64,000 nucleotides of DNA, taken from a virus. The notes beneath the pieces were generated by a model. That model had not been told where the DNA came from. It worked only from the letters and a program-made list of their open reading frames with translations, and made no database searches. Position numbers and translations under genes: made by a program. The stretch spans positions 1 to 64,000 of the IMG/VR virus record IMGVR_UViG_3300047299_000042; one strand, 5' to 3'. Below, one piece after another: positions 52,318 through 60,000 of this stretch; within the stretch, counting starts at the first letter, position 1, and each line of letters starts with the position of its first letter.

Positions 52318-53090
52318 TGTTTGGTTGGTTTATAATTTTTGAACATTAACTCTATTGTTGATTGATAATCCTTACATTCAATTACCTGATAGGATTCATT
52401 CTCCTCAAACAACCACACCAAATACAATCGACCTATCTTGATATTAGTATTCTTCTCTATGATATATTTATAGAGATTTAGCTGAAGCGAATACGCCTCG
52501 TACTCACATTCTTCTATGAATGATATCGGGGCTTTGAATCTCTTACGATACTCCGACTTCATTCGTATCTGCTTGTTGGTTTTGTAGTCCCAAATCTGAT
52601 ACTCTTGTAACTTCTCATTCCAAAACAATCCGTCAACCATACCCCCTACCCCAAGTTCAGCATCGCCTACAACTAACTCCATTGCAACAGGAGTAAGGGC
52701 AGGGGAGGAGTCACGATAGAAATCCAAGAACATATTCACACACACATCGTATCTCTCTTTAATGTGGTCTTCGCCGAATTTATCGATTACCATCTGAGAG
52801 TTGTATGGGAAGATTTTATTGAACCAATAGTTCTCAGCAAAGTTGTGTACTAGCGTACCCTTTATCCCTGCAAACTCTCGTTTATAATCCCAATCAGCAA
52901 GTACATCCTCGACAGGGATACCTTGCTTTTCAGCAACCTTTCTCGCCATAAACTTTGAGTCAAACTCAGGCTTAAATAGCTTAAGGAATCCAGTCCCTGA
53001 TACCAACTCTTGCTCGCCTATAAAATACTTATGAGGTTCGTCGTAGTACTTGATGTGTGAGAACTTCTTGAGTTCTTGGAATACGTTCAT
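52314..53090 (-). CDS. RecB/Cas4-like PD-(D/E)XK exonuclease
   Basis: A 258-residue nuclease. The RecB-family series is complete: GTLVHN (H82), GMVDGL (D153), IWDYKT (D168, K170) and SLQLNLY (Q203, Y207). Such enzymes degrade or resect DNA ends and, in phages, often work with a recombinase or helicase. It lies in the replication operon beside the DnaB-type helicase, which supports a recombination role. A Cys cluster typical of true Cas4 was not seen. Confidence 0.76.
   Translation of the reverse strand: MNVFQELKKFSHIKYYDEPHKYFIGEQELVSGTGFLKLFKPEFDSKFMARKVAEKQGIPVEDVLADWDYKREFAGIKGTLVHNFAENYWFNKIFPYNSQMVIDKFGEDHIKERYDVCVNMFLDFYRDSSPALTPVAMELVVGDAELGVGGMVDGLFWNEKLQEYQIWDYKTNKQIRMKSEYRKRFKAPISFIEECEYEAYSLQLNLYKYIIEKNTNIKIGRLYLVWLFEENESYQVIECKDYQSTIELMFKNYKPTKQ
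52317..52326 (-). promoter_or_regulatory. AACCAAACAA leader adjoining a start codon
   Basis: The last A is also the A of the ATG at 52317, giving AACCAAACAATG. It lies within the nuclease gene's end. Confidence 0.5.
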
Positions 53091-53491
53091 AGTCTATCGT
53101 TGTTTATTAATTTTTTTTGTATCCAAAACCAAGAATTTTCATACCACATTTTCCAATTTTTAGCATACATTTTGCCTGATTTTGGATAATAGTTGAAGTC
53201 CCCCCAAAAGTCATTATTAGTATCAATATTCAGGATTACGCCATTAAACTTAAGTGTGAAGCCTTTGTCTAGCAAAGCGTCAATTTTGCTACTCTTTAAA
53301 AAGCCACTCATTTTATTGAGCCTAAAAGTATTTGAGTTGAGTCTATTAGTTCTATTAAAGGCGTAATTAGAGTCTTCTTCTAGCTCTTTTTCTAGTTCTT
53401 TAATCTCGCTTCGCATTTCCATTCTATACTCCTTGTATTCTTCAAGAATAGGGAGTACATCTTCTTTGGTTTTAATTTCTATCCAAGCCAT
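53087..53491 (-). CDS. Replication-operon protein of unknown function
   Basis: A 134-residue protein between helicase and nuclease genes, overlapping the latter by 4 nt. The first 65 residues are a Glu/Lys coiled coil, the rest a Trp/Tyr/Asn-rich beta region. Its position suggests an accessory role in replication. Confidence 0.42.
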   Translation of the reverse strand: MAWIEIKTKEDVLPILEEYKEYRMEMRSEIKELEKELEEDSNYAFNRTNRLNSNTFRLNKMSGFLKSSKIDALLDKGFTLKFNGVILNIDTNNDFWGDFNYYPKSGKMYAKNWKMWYENSWFWIQKKLINNDRL

Positions 53492-53492
53492 A

Positions 53493-54914
53493 TTAAAAAG
53501 GTTCTATAGTTACATTGTTATCAAAATCTACTTCCATCTTATTAATTACTGAGTTCTTGTAGGCAGGCTCAATTGCCGTAAACCTAAACAACTCTTCCTC
53601 TTCATCAGCTATTCTATTCGTGGTGACATCGCAATACCTTACAACACCACCTGTCATACCATCCCTGTTTTTAAGGATAATAAACTCTAGCGTGTAGTCC
53701 ATATCAGGGACAGGGAGATTGTTAGCGCGCGCTTCTGCTTGAGCATAGTAGTAAGGTCTATACAATCCAATCACAACTGATGCATCCTGCTCGATGTTAC
53801 CTGAACTTCTGATATCAGATAACTGAGGACGCTTGTCGCTTCTGCCCTCAGCGCCACGAGACAATTGACTCAGGCAAATGATAGGAATGTTTAACTTACG
53901 AGTTAACTTCTGAATTTTATTGGATACAGACGATACCTGACTAAAGTCGTCCTGCCCTCGCATCTGATTGTCTCGAATCAACTGCATATAGTCAATATAA
54001 ACTATGTCTATTTTGTTTTTACGACATTCCGTTGTCAAGACCATTGATAGGTAGTTTATGTCTCGATTATCTGAGTCATAAAAGAATATCGGTAGCGACT
54101 TCAACTCTCTTGCATTTGACCTGCGAATCTTCTGAACATCTTCTTGGGTGATACGATTAGCCTTGATATCTGAGTATTTATACTCTGGTGCTTCAGATGA
54201 AATATAACGATACATTAAAGATTCCTTCGGCATCTCAAGTGACAAGAATAACACACGCTTACCTGACTTAGCAGATGACTTAGCAAAGTCTAAACCCACA
54301 ATAGTTTTACCCATTGATGGTCTAGCCGCTATCACAACCATACCCTCTTGCCATCCGCCTAAAGCATAGTTCAACTTTCGTGAACCTGTGTCGATGCCCG
54401 AAAACTTTACGTTTCCTGCGTTGACCTCCAATCTGTCCATCACCTTGTCATACACCTCTCCTAACGAGAAAATGTCGGTGCTTACCACGTCCTGCTCTAT
54501 CTTTGTAACACCTTGGTCTATGATAGTCTGAATCGTAGTGACGTCTTCGTTTCGGTCGATAGCCGACTGAATGCTATTAGTCAAGTCTTGGTACTGACGC
54601 TTCTTCTCTAAGTCCTTTAATTCAGCGCAAGCCGTTGTCAACTCAATGGTTGTCTTGGGAGTCATCGTTAATAGCATCGGTGGCTCATCTGATAGGTAGT
54701 AAGGATTGTCGCTAATGCGCTTAAATATATCGAAACGAGTGTAAGCCTTATTGTCTAAATAAAACTCCTTCATCGTCAGATATGACTCCTTAAATAGGTC
54801 GTAAGTAAATGCGTCCTCGCCTATAATCTTAACCGCATCCTTTACTAGGTGGGGTTTGTCAAGGAGGTAGGCTATTACGTCCGACTCGAGTAATGGTATG
54901 TTTAGTCTTGGCAT
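53493..54914 (-). CDS. dnaB: Replicative DnaB-type helicase
   Basis: A 473-residue helicase. The N-terminal helical domain is followed by a RecA-like core: Walker A ARPSMGKT (197-204, K203), FLSLEMPK with the catalytic Glu region, Walker B YIDYMQL (D308), and the arginine-rich SRGAEGRSDKRPQLSDIRSSG segment. It unwinds DNA at the fork as a hexamer and should recruit host primase and polymerase. No primase domain is attached. It follows the O-like initiator by 1 nt, a lambda O/P-like order with the helicase itself replacing the loader. Confidence 0.9.
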   Translation of the reverse strand: MPRLNIPLLESDVIAYLLDKPHLVKDAVKIIGEDAFTYDLFKESYLTMKEFYLDNKAYTRFDIFKRISDNPYYLSDEPPMLLTMTPKTTIELTTACAELKDLEKKRQYQDLTNSIQSAIDRNEDVTTIQTIIDQGVTKIEQDVVSTDIFSLGEVYDKVMDRLEVNAGNVKFSGIDTGSRKLNYALGGWQEGMVVIAARPSMGKTIVGLDFAKSSAKSGKRVLFLSLEMPKESLMYRYISSEAPEYKYSDIKANRITQEDVQKIRRSNARELKSLPIFFYDSDNRDINYLSMVLTTECRKNKIDIVYIDYMQLIRDNQMRGQDDFSQVSSVSNKIQKLTRKLNIPIICLSQLSRGAEGRSDKRPQLSDIRSSGNIEQDASVVIGLYRPYYYAQAEARANNLPVPDMDYTLEFIILKNRDGMTGGVVRYCDVTTNRIADEEEELFRFTAIEPAYKNSVINKMEVDFDNNVTIEPF

Positions 54915-54915
54915 T

Positions 54916-55563
54916 TTAGTAGTTGTCAGGGATTGTGATTTCGGTTATTTTATTTGCTGATAGTGGAATCGGCGTAGGCTTGTCACCCACTACCTCATCC
55001 TCCCATACTCGGTGTGCAAGGTAGCGCTCAGGGTCTTTCCTATACTTCACCTCTCTACTAGCTATGTAACTAGGCAGAGCATTAAATATTGCTTCTATCT
55101 CAGATGTCTTTAGCTTAGTCCATTTAGCTTTAGCCTTGTCCTTCCCTACCTTCTTATTGTAGGTATTCCAAAACTCTTCAAATCGTTCAATAGAGTTATT
55201 ATTTTCTTTTTTATTATATTCTTTATTATGTGGTGTTTTGACAACGGAGGTATGGTGTTGTAGCACCAGAGGGGTATGGTGTTCTGAAAGCAGAGGGGTA
55301 GTCAATCTAATCTCTCTTGAATCGACTTCATTATTCTCCTTTCTCTTGATGACTCTTGTTATTAATTTCTTCTTTTCCAAGCCTAATAGACAAGTCCTAA
55401 CACCATCTAACTTCATACCCAATGCATCAGCTATGTACTGATTACTCGCAAAGCAATAGCCTTCTTTAGCAGATAAACTATGGATTAATCCCATCAGATT
55501 TTTCTCCGATGCGGTTAAGTCCGTTCGTGCTAGTAAATCATATGGGATTATTATAAAATTCAT
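54916..55563 (-). CDS. Lambda O-like winged-helix replication initiator
   Basis: A 215-residue protein. The first about 85 residues form a winged helix (SEKNLMGLIHSLSA, NQYIADALGMK, GLEKKKLITRV), as in phage O/RepA/DnaD-like initiators. A short His/Thr-rich linker follows, encoded by three iterons. The C-terminus contains a helical domain (FWNTYNKKVGKDKAKAKW) that in related proteins loads the helicase. It would bind the iterons at 63.4 kb and within its own gene. It overlaps the upstream gene by 4 nt. Confidence 0.72.
   Translation of the reverse strand: MNFIIIPYDLLARTDLTASEKNLMGLIHSLSAKEGYCFASNQYIADALGMKLDGVRTCLLGLEKKKLITRVIKRKENNEVDSREIRLTTPLLSEHHTPLVLQHHTSVVKTPHNKEYNKKENNNSIERFEEFWNTYNKKVGKDKAKAKWTKLKTSEIEAIFNALPSYIASREVKYRKDPERYLAHRVWEDEVVGDKPTPIPLSANKITEITIPDNY
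55195..55299 (-). repeat. Three iterons plus AT-rich flank inside the initiator gene
   Basis: Units at 55276-55299 and 55252-55275 (24 bp) and 55230-55251 (22 bp) share the core ACACCA(T/C) with ACC..TC.G. On the minus strand they are followed by an AT-rich stretch (55195-55229). They match the four units at 63376-63468. Lambda places its origin iterons inside O in the same way. Confidence 0.72.
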
Positions 55564-55796
55564 AATGCTGTTTTTAACTCTTCGTTGATTGCGTTCAAGT
55601 CATTTACCATACCTTGGACTAGTCTAGCCAACTTATCGAATGACTCCATATTAGGTCGCGCATATTTAAATAGAGCAGAGTACTCTTTAATTTCTTGCTC
55701 AAGTTTAACTTTGCGCAGGTTAAGTATTGCTCGGTGACACATTATCTCCAACTCGTCGCCAACGAATGGATTTGGGTAAACAACTTGTTCTTCCAT
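55560..55796 (-). CDS. Small helical protein at the start of the replication operon
   Basis: A 78-residue protein starting at 55796 (MEEQVVYPNPF); an upstream extension runs through the terminator hairpin and was rejected. It is largely helical after residue 20. Its ATG lies 5 nt after a T run, so its expression depends on read-through or on a second start of transcription. Not recognised. Confidence 0.5.
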   Translation of the reverse strand: MEEQVVYPNPFVGDELEIMCHRAILNLRKVKLEQEIKEYSALFKYARPNMESFDKLARLVQGMVNDLNAINEELKTAL

Positions 55797-55801
55797 AGTA
55801 C

Positions 55802-55845
55802 AAAAAAAATAAGCCCCCAAACCTTGTTGCGCAGGAGAGGGGGCT
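55802..55845 (-). terminator. Rho-independent terminator of the leader RNA
   Basis: AGCCCCC (55839-55845 side) pairs with GGGGGCT (55812-55818 side), followed by ATTTTTTTT on the minus strand. Confidence 0.78.
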
Positions 55846-55905
55846 GGTTCAAGTTGCCTTGAATACCGAATGAGATGACCGCAACTTCACCTCATCCGCT
55901 AGTAC
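55802..55905 (-). ncRNA. Structured leader or small RNA ending in a terminator
   Basis: After the promoter at 55910 the minus strand carries a long-range stem AAGTTGC/GCAACTT (55881-55887 with 55851-55857), a GATGAG/CTCATT-type stem and finally AGCCCCC...GGGGGCT with eight T. This ends 5 nt before the ATG at 55796. It is either a stand-alone small RNA of about 100 nt or an attenuator of the initiator-helicase operon. Confidence 0.6.
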
Positions 55906-55909
55906 GTTT

Positions 55910-55941
55910 CAAATGTACAACATTAGTTTTAATTAATCAAC
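55910..55941 (-). promoter_or_regulatory. Promoter before the replication operon
   Basis: TACATTTG at 55910-55917 with GTTG about 20 bp upstream. It lies between the gene at 55933 and the leader RNA. Confidence 0.55.
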
Positions 55942-56211
55942 TTCCGTTAGATAATTTATATTCATTAACGGAATCCCAATAGTTCTGAACATCTCAGTTG
56001 GGTGCTGAAAGATTAGTGTGCGAAAGTCCGCCGTTCCCTCAAGGAATACCATAAAGTTTGACTTCTCTCGGTTAACTAATCGGTACTCAACAAGGTACTT
56101 CTGACCTCCTATCAACTTGCTTGTGTCTACGTTAGGGTTGTTTACCTCATAGATATTCTTTCTTAAACCTGTTTTCTCGATTAAGACTGTGTGGATTACT
56201 TTTCTTGACAT
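55933..56211 (-). CDS. Hypothetical protein
   Basis: A 92-residue beta-rich protein (MSRKVIHTVLIEK). It precedes the replication-operon promoter, which lies in its last codons. Not recognised. Confidence 0.42.
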   Translation of the reverse strand: MSRKVIHTVLIEKTGLRKNIYEVNNPNVDTSKLIGGQKYLVEYRLVNREKSNFMVFLEGTADFRTLIFQHPTEMFRTIGIPLMNINYLTEVD

Positions 56212-56213
56212 AA

Positions 56214-56450
56214 TTATTTCTTATTTAAAATGATTTCAAAATTACCTTGTGCGATTACCGCGCGACCATCGGCGGTGTTAAATGTGATACCCTTGCCGTA
56301 GATTCTAAAGTTGTCTACGCAATAGGTACTAAACTCAGTCTTGATTGTATACCTACTCTCATCTCGTGATAGGTACAATGTGATTGCCACGCCGATAATA
56401 CATATCGCGCCTACTGCAACTATTACTAATTCATTAGCTATTCTTCTCAT
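56214..56450 (-). CDS. Small single-pass membrane protein
   Basis: A 78-residue protein starting at 56450 (MRRIANELVIV), with one hydrophobic segment (about residues 6-27) and a beta-rich soluble domain. An upstream ATG at 56495 lies further inside the preceding gene. Possibly anchored in the inner membrane with a periplasmic domain. Confidence 0.45.
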   Translation of the reverse strand: MRRIANELVIVAVGAICIIGVAITLYLSRDESRYTIKTEFSTYCVDNFRIYGKGITFNTADGRAVIAQGNFEIILNKK

Positions 56451-56712
56451 ATTCTTTTGGTATAGGGAGGCGTAGTCTTTTAGAACCCGCCTCAATTAAT
56501 CTCTTTCTACGGGACTTTCCATCGTAGCGTAAGGTAAAGTATCCACAAGGTCTAAGACGTGCGCTTAGAGTGCCACTACAAGACTCGCAAGGGTAGGACA
56601 TCGAGTAAAAAGGGTCTCGTCTATCCCACTCCTTTTGAATCTCTTCGGGGTTGTTCTCGTAGCCACACCATTCGCAAGTTACCTTGTGTATTAATTGATG
56701 ACTGCGACCCAT
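56434..56712 (-). CDS. Zinc-ribbon protein
   Basis: A 92-residue basic protein with two CxxC pairs (CEWC near residue 13 and CESC near residue 42) and an Arg/Lys-rich C-terminus. Probably a zinc ribbon that binds nucleic acid. It overlaps the gene downstream and shares its first base with the stop upstream. Confidence 0.45.
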   Translation of the reverse strand: MGRSHQLIHKVTCEWCGYENNPEEIQKEWDRRDPFYSMSYPCESCSGTLSARLRPCGYFTLRYDGKSRRKRLIEAGSKRLRLPIPKEYEKNS

Positions 56713-57026
56713 TAGATTTCTACTTCAATTTGTTTAACGATTGTATTTCCTTTGTATGTGGTTACTTCTTGATAGTCAGTAACACGAGATGTTAGTGTGC
56801 CATCGGGTGATTCAATGATGTGAACCCATACCTTGCGGGGGTTTTTTAAAAGATATACATCACTAAGGCTTGCGTGATAAGCTACATCTTTCACCCATCC
56901 GATAGCCATATTATTTCTAATAGACGTGATTTCAAATGGGTCTTTGTGGTAAACTGAGTATGCGCTATATAAACCTGTTTGGTATAACGCGTTGTCGAAT
57001 TCGATAATTCCTATTTCTTTTTTCAT
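56712..57026 (-). CDS. Hypothetical protein
   Basis: A 104-residue beta-rich protein starting at 57026 (MKKEIGIIEFDN). The start is set by an AACCAAACAA leader 4 nt before it; an upstream extension reads through that leader. Not recognised. Confidence 0.45.
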   Translation of the reverse strand: MKKEIGIIEFDNALYQTGLYSAYSVYHKDPFEITSIRNNMAIGWVKDVAYHASLSDVYLLKNPRKVWVHIIESPDGTLTSRVTDYQEVTTYKGNTIVKQIEVEI

Positions 57027-57030
57027 TGTT

Positions 57031-57040
57031 TTGTTTGGTT
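57031..57040 (-). promoter_or_regulatory. AACCAAACAA leader
   Basis: Exact copy, 4 nt before the ATG at 57026 and directly after the tiny gene's stop. Confidence 0.52.
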
Positions 57041-57130
57041 TTATAATACGATTAAAAAATAAGCTAAGCATACTGCTGAAATGATTATGGCAACCTCCAA
57101 GAGGTCGACGTAGGTGTTTTTAGAATTCAT
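57041..57130 (-). CDS. Tiny single-pass membrane protein
   Basis: A 29-residue peptide with a hydrophobic segment covering residues 9-29. It starts 11 nt inside the upstream gene. Peptides this short are easily over-called, but the perfect fit between the two genes supports it. Confidence 0.38.
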   Translation of the reverse strand: MNSKNTYVDLLEVAIIISAVCLAYFLIVL

Positions 57131-57392
57131 CTTTTGTTCTGATAGTTAATTTAACTGGGCTTGGATTTTGGTAGTCAGCAAAGTTTCCATATGTTACCTC
57201 ATAAATACTAACGTTGATATCGTCATCGTATAAAATGTGGATATCAAATGTAACTCCGTTGAACTCGAACGCGCTCCATTCATCTAACTCCGAATAAGGG
57301 ATAATTATCTCGCAATCAACCTTGTTGACGCGGGCATACACACACATCCTCTGCTTAAAAGGATTGATAATTACATTAAACTTTGTTGCCAT
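57120..57392 (-). CDS. Hypothetical protein
   Basis: A 90-residue beta-rich protein with many Asp/Ile/Val strands. Both ends overlap neighbours. It resembles in composition the Asp/Tyr-rich protein at 57844; not recognised. Confidence 0.4.
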   Translation of the reverse strand: MATKFNVIINPFKQRMCVYARVNKVDCEIIIPYSELDEWSAFEFNGVTFDIHILYDDDINVSIYEVTYGNFADYQNPSPVKLTIRTKDEF

Positions 57393-57603
57393 TTTCTATG
57401 ATGTCTAGTAGTTTCTGAGTCTCTACATTGCACTGAGAAATATTGTCCTCGAGTGCGCTATGTAGGGCGTACAATTCATTAATCAATACGTCGACTAGGT
57501 CGTCCGTATACAACTTTGCAAAGTGTTCCATCTCTTGTGGAAACACCTCACCAACACGACAATCTAATATCGCATTGATGATTTTCTCTCGTTGGTTTCC
57601 CAT
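57376..57603 (-). CDS. Small helical protein
   Basis: A 75-residue helical protein starting at 57603 (MGNQREKIINAIL). A GTG 24 nt upstream is an alternative. A possible 17-codon reading frame (57603-57656) ends in the TAATG at this start. Not recognised. Confidence 0.4.
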   Translation of the reverse strand: MGNQREKIINAILDCRVGEVFPQEMEHFAKLYTDDLVDVLINELYALHSALEDNISQCNVETQKLLDIIENGNKV

Positions 57604-57664
57604 TACTTGTTGTTGTTTAGTAGCCACATTAGGTGGGCTAAGTCTTCTTGATTCATTGTGTTAT

Positions 57665-57847
57665 TTAGCTAAGTGAACTGATAAGTGCTTCGAGGTCGTC
57701 TATGATTGTAACCTCGGGGAATAAGTCAATCTGAACAATGTCGGTAGTTAAACCATTCTCATCCGTGTACATTCTATTGCAAAGTTTTGTCCGCAGTTCA
57801 TCTAGTAACTTAACGGATAGGTTAATCGTTGCTTCGTGCTTTGTCAT
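57665..57847 (-). CDS. Small hypothetical protein
   Basis: A 60-residue protein whose ATG overlaps the upstream stop by 4 nt (ATGA). Helical N-terminus and acidic middle. Not recognised. Confidence 0.4.
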   Translation of the reverse strand: MTKHEATINLSVKLLDELRTKLCNRMYTDENGLTTDIVQIDLFPEVTIIDDLEALISSLS

Positions 57848-58260
57848 TTGTTATAGTAGTTTAAATAATTATTTAAGTTGCCAATTGTGTCTAGTATTTC
57901 GACTTCATAAGAGTTGTCCGTATCAATTAATGTGTAGCCGTCCGAGTCAACCTTTGTCCCATAAACAGACACTACATTAACTAATGTGTCCTCATATGAA
58001 TCGGTATAATAATTGACATCAAACACCTCTCCGTTACATTCGAATCCGTGCCAAAAATCCCCTATATCTCCTTCGGTTAAATCAAAGTTGAACATCTCCT
58101 CCTTGAACCATAAGGTTAGTTCCATCCTATTATAGTTTATAATAGCATAGTTTATTTTACTATTACAAGACTCACATAGGTCACCTTCAAACCACAAGTC
58201 GTGTCTACCTTTGTGGTCACCGCAATTAAAGCATTGCCAAATATCTTCTTGCTTTGTCAT
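57844..58260 (-). CDS. Acidic protein with N-terminal zinc ribbon
   Basis: A 138-residue protein. CFNC near residue 10 and CESC near residue 30 form a zinc ribbon. The rest is strongly acidic and Tyr/Asp-rich. Such combinations occur in small phage inhibitors and in DNA mimics, but no family is recognised. Confidence 0.42.
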   Translation of the reverse strand: MTKQEDIWQCFNCGDHKGRHDLWFEGDLCESCNSKINYAIINYNRMELTLWFKEEMFNFDLTEGDIGDFWHGFECNGEVFDVNYYTDSYEDTLVNVVSVYGTKVDSDGYTLIDTDNSYEVEILDTIGNLNNYLNYYNK

Positions 58261-58264
58261 TTGT

Positions 58265-58564
58265 TTAGTCTATTAAGGTTGCAAAATAATTAGTTGCTTG
58301 TCTTTCAAAAGATTCCATTGAATCCTCATCTTTGTATACTTCTGATAGGAACATTTCGTAGTCTTCACTGATTGCCCTAAGTAGGTCGTGAGAATGCGCG
58401 TCATCTTCTTTATAATAAGTCCTTATGGCAATTAAGCTAAAGGCAAAGAATCGATAGTCGTGCTTAATCCAAGGCTCTAGTTTTTCTAGTTCTTCTAGTT
58501 CTACTAATGGTCTCAATATTTCTTCGCTAGTAAGTGGAAAGTTGAATTTAGGATTTAGGTTCAT
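58265..58564 (-). CDS. Hypothetical protein
   Basis: A 99-residue acidic helical protein overlapping the upstream gene by 4 nt. Not recognised. Confidence 0.4.
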   Translation of the reverse strand: MNLNPKFNFPLTSEEILRPLVELEELEKLEPWIKHDYRFFAFSLIAIRTYYKEDDAHSHDLLRAISEDYEMFLSEVYKDEDSMESFERQATNYFATLID

Positions 58565-58755
58565 CGCTTTATTTGGTCTATGATTGTATAATATTTGTCA
58601 TATAATGTGTTGAATACATCTTGAAAGTATTCGGTGTAATTGGTGATGCCCGCTTCAGGGTCTTCGTACAAAGAAGACTCATCAGACACCCAATGCAAAA
58701 GTTCTTTGTGTGCAAGTTCGCTCGCAAGTTCTACTATGTTTATTTTGACTTCCAT
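58561..58755 (-). CDS. Small hypothetical protein
   Basis: A 64-residue helical protein starting at 58755 (MEVKINIVELA). An upstream extension overlaps the previous gene and was rejected. Not recognised. Confidence 0.4.
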   Translation of the reverse strand: MEVKINIVELASELAHKELLHWVSDESSLYEDPEAGITNYTEYFQDVFNTLYDKYYTIIDQIKR

Positions 58756-58757
58756 AA

Positions 58758-59018
58758 TTATGCTTGGTTTAAATTGTTGCTCGTGGAATCTGACATTGCC
58801 ACGCGGATTTGATTCTTGGTTGCGTAGCGAACTACCCAATCCATTTGCTTCTCGGATATCTTACCCATCCAAAAAAATATGTCCATAATTTGTCTAATCT
58901 TAGGCGCTTCTTTGTCGCCCGTATTAGCATACATCCGCTCCTTGCAGAACTTGTTAATCTCATAGATGTAACGCATCTGCAACTCGTTGTTGGTTTCTAA
59001 AATTTCCCTTACGTTCAT
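58758..59018 (-). CDS. Hypothetical protein
   Basis: An 86-residue charged helical protein (MNVREILETNNEL). Not recognised. Confidence 0.4.
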   Translation of the reverse strand: MNVREILETNNELQMRYIYEINKFCKERMYANTGDKEAPKIRQIMDIFFWMGKISEKQMDWVVRYATKNQIRVAMSDSTSNNLNQA

Positions 59019-59022
59019 AGTG

Positions 59023-59247
59023 TTATTTATTTAAATGCGCTCTACTACCATAAGGATAAAAAGTCCACCTATCTGACTCGTTATCTTCAAAGTCCAAGGC
59101 TATCTCAATATTCATAAGAGATGCCATCACCTCGTGCAATTTTCCGTCTCTAGGATAATTGTCATTAAGAAATTTTGCGATGCACTCAACCTCATCCATT
59201 ACTAAGTTAGTGCGACGCTCAATAAGTTCTTTTGAATAAGTTTCCAT
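59023..59247 (-). CDS. Small helical protein with hairpin leader 1
   Basis: A 74-residue protein starting at 59247 (METYSKELIERR). An in-frame extension upstream reads through the conserved hairpin and is spurious. The hairpin ends 9 nt before the ATG, so it may control translation. Not recognised. Confidence 0.45.
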   Translation of the reverse strand: METYSKELIERRTNLVMDEVECIAKFLNDNYPRDGKLHEVMASLMNIEIALDFEDNESDRWTFYPYGSRAHLNK

Positions 59248-59256
59248 TGTATGAAT

Positions 59257-59275
59257 GCGGTTGCCTATACACCGC
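59257..59275 (-). promoter_or_regulatory. Conserved translational hairpin 1
   Basis: GCGGT-GTATAGGCA-ACCGC on the minus strand, preceded by AACCTT. It ends 9 nt before the ATG at 59247. Confidence 0.65.
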
Positions 59276-59287
59276 AAGGTTAAATGA

Positions 59288-59503
59288 TTATATAGCATTA
59301 TTTTCTCTTATATTCTTTAAGCATAATGAAAAGAATAATATCTGATGGCAATTATATATAGCATATCCACTACTAGACAAGTCTTTTATTGTATCAGATA
59401 ATTTGCGAGAGGCTTTCTCTACTCCAAACTCTCTTGTAATTTCGTTTGCATAAGTAATTGCATCCTTATAATACTTGTTGTCAATTTTATTTATTGTATT
59501 CAT
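59288..59503 (-). CDS. Small helical protein with hairpin leader 2
   Basis: A 71-residue protein starting at 59503 (MNTINKIDNKYYK). The extension through the hairpin is rejected as above. The hairpin is identical to hairpin 1 over more than 30 bp. Not recognised. Confidence 0.45.
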   Translation of the reverse strand: MNTINKIDNKYYKDAITYANEITREFGVEKASRKLSDTIKDLSSSGYAIYNCHQILFFSLCLKNIRENNAI

Positions 59504-59512
59504 AGTATTGTT

Positions 59513-59531
59513 GCGGTTGCCTATACACCGC
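59513..59531 (-). promoter_or_regulatory. Conserved translational hairpin 2
   Basis: Same stem and loop as hairpin 1; ends 9 nt before the ATG at 59503. Confidence 0.65.
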
Positions 59532-59543
59532 AAGGTTAAATGA

Positions 59544-59960
59544 TTAATGTTTTTTAGTTCTATTTAACTTGTTTAATATATCTACGACTTCTGAATCATC
59601 AATCAATTCAATGGTTTGTCCGTCGTATTTAAAATCCTCTACGGGCAAATACGCATAGTAATATTGGTCGAAATTAATTAGACTAAAGCTATCGTAAGCG
59701 CCATCGCAATCAGCCTCAAAACTCCAAGTAAGAAATCCGTAGCGCATCTCTTGGCTAGAATTAACTTCTTTCATCTTAACAAAGTAAAACTCATTGCCAC
59801 TAGATTTTGAGCGAATCATTGTGTCCGTAAATTGAACAATACATCCGTCTATAATTACGGGCAAAAACAAGTCTTGCTGATGCTCGTAGATGTTCCAATT
59901 CTTTATGCAATTTTCAGTTATAGCCCCCGTGATTGGAGGATTTGATATTGAGGTTCTCAT
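59544..59960 (-). CDS. Acidic hypothetical protein with hairpin leader 3
   Basis: A 138-residue acidic beta-rich protein starting at 59960 (MRTSISNPPITG). The frame extends upstream through the hairpin but the ATG 8 nt after the hairpin is preferred. Not recognised. Confidence 0.45.
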   Translation of the reverse strand: MRTSISNPPITGAITENCIKNWNIYEHQQDLFLPVIIDGCIVQFTDTMIRSKSSGNEFYFVKMKEVNSSQEMRYGFLTWSFEADCDGAYDSFSLINFDQYYYAYLPVEDFKYDGQTIELIDDSEVVDILNKLNRTKKH

Positions 59961-59968
59961 TATAGGTT

Positions 59969-59988
59969 GCGGTTGACCTATACACCGC
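59969..59988 (-). promoter_or_regulatory. Conserved translational hairpin 3
   Basis: GCGGT/ACCGC stem with one extra loop base relative to hairpins 1 and 2; ends 8 nt before the ATG at 59960. Confidence 0.62.
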
Positions 59989-60000
59989 AAGGTGATGATG

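Noticed and set aside
59248-59298. N-terminal extensions reading RCIG...NR before three early genes
   Set aside because: The extensions are in-frame translations of the conserved hairpin repeat; the internal ATGs 8-9 nt after the hairpins are the likely starts.
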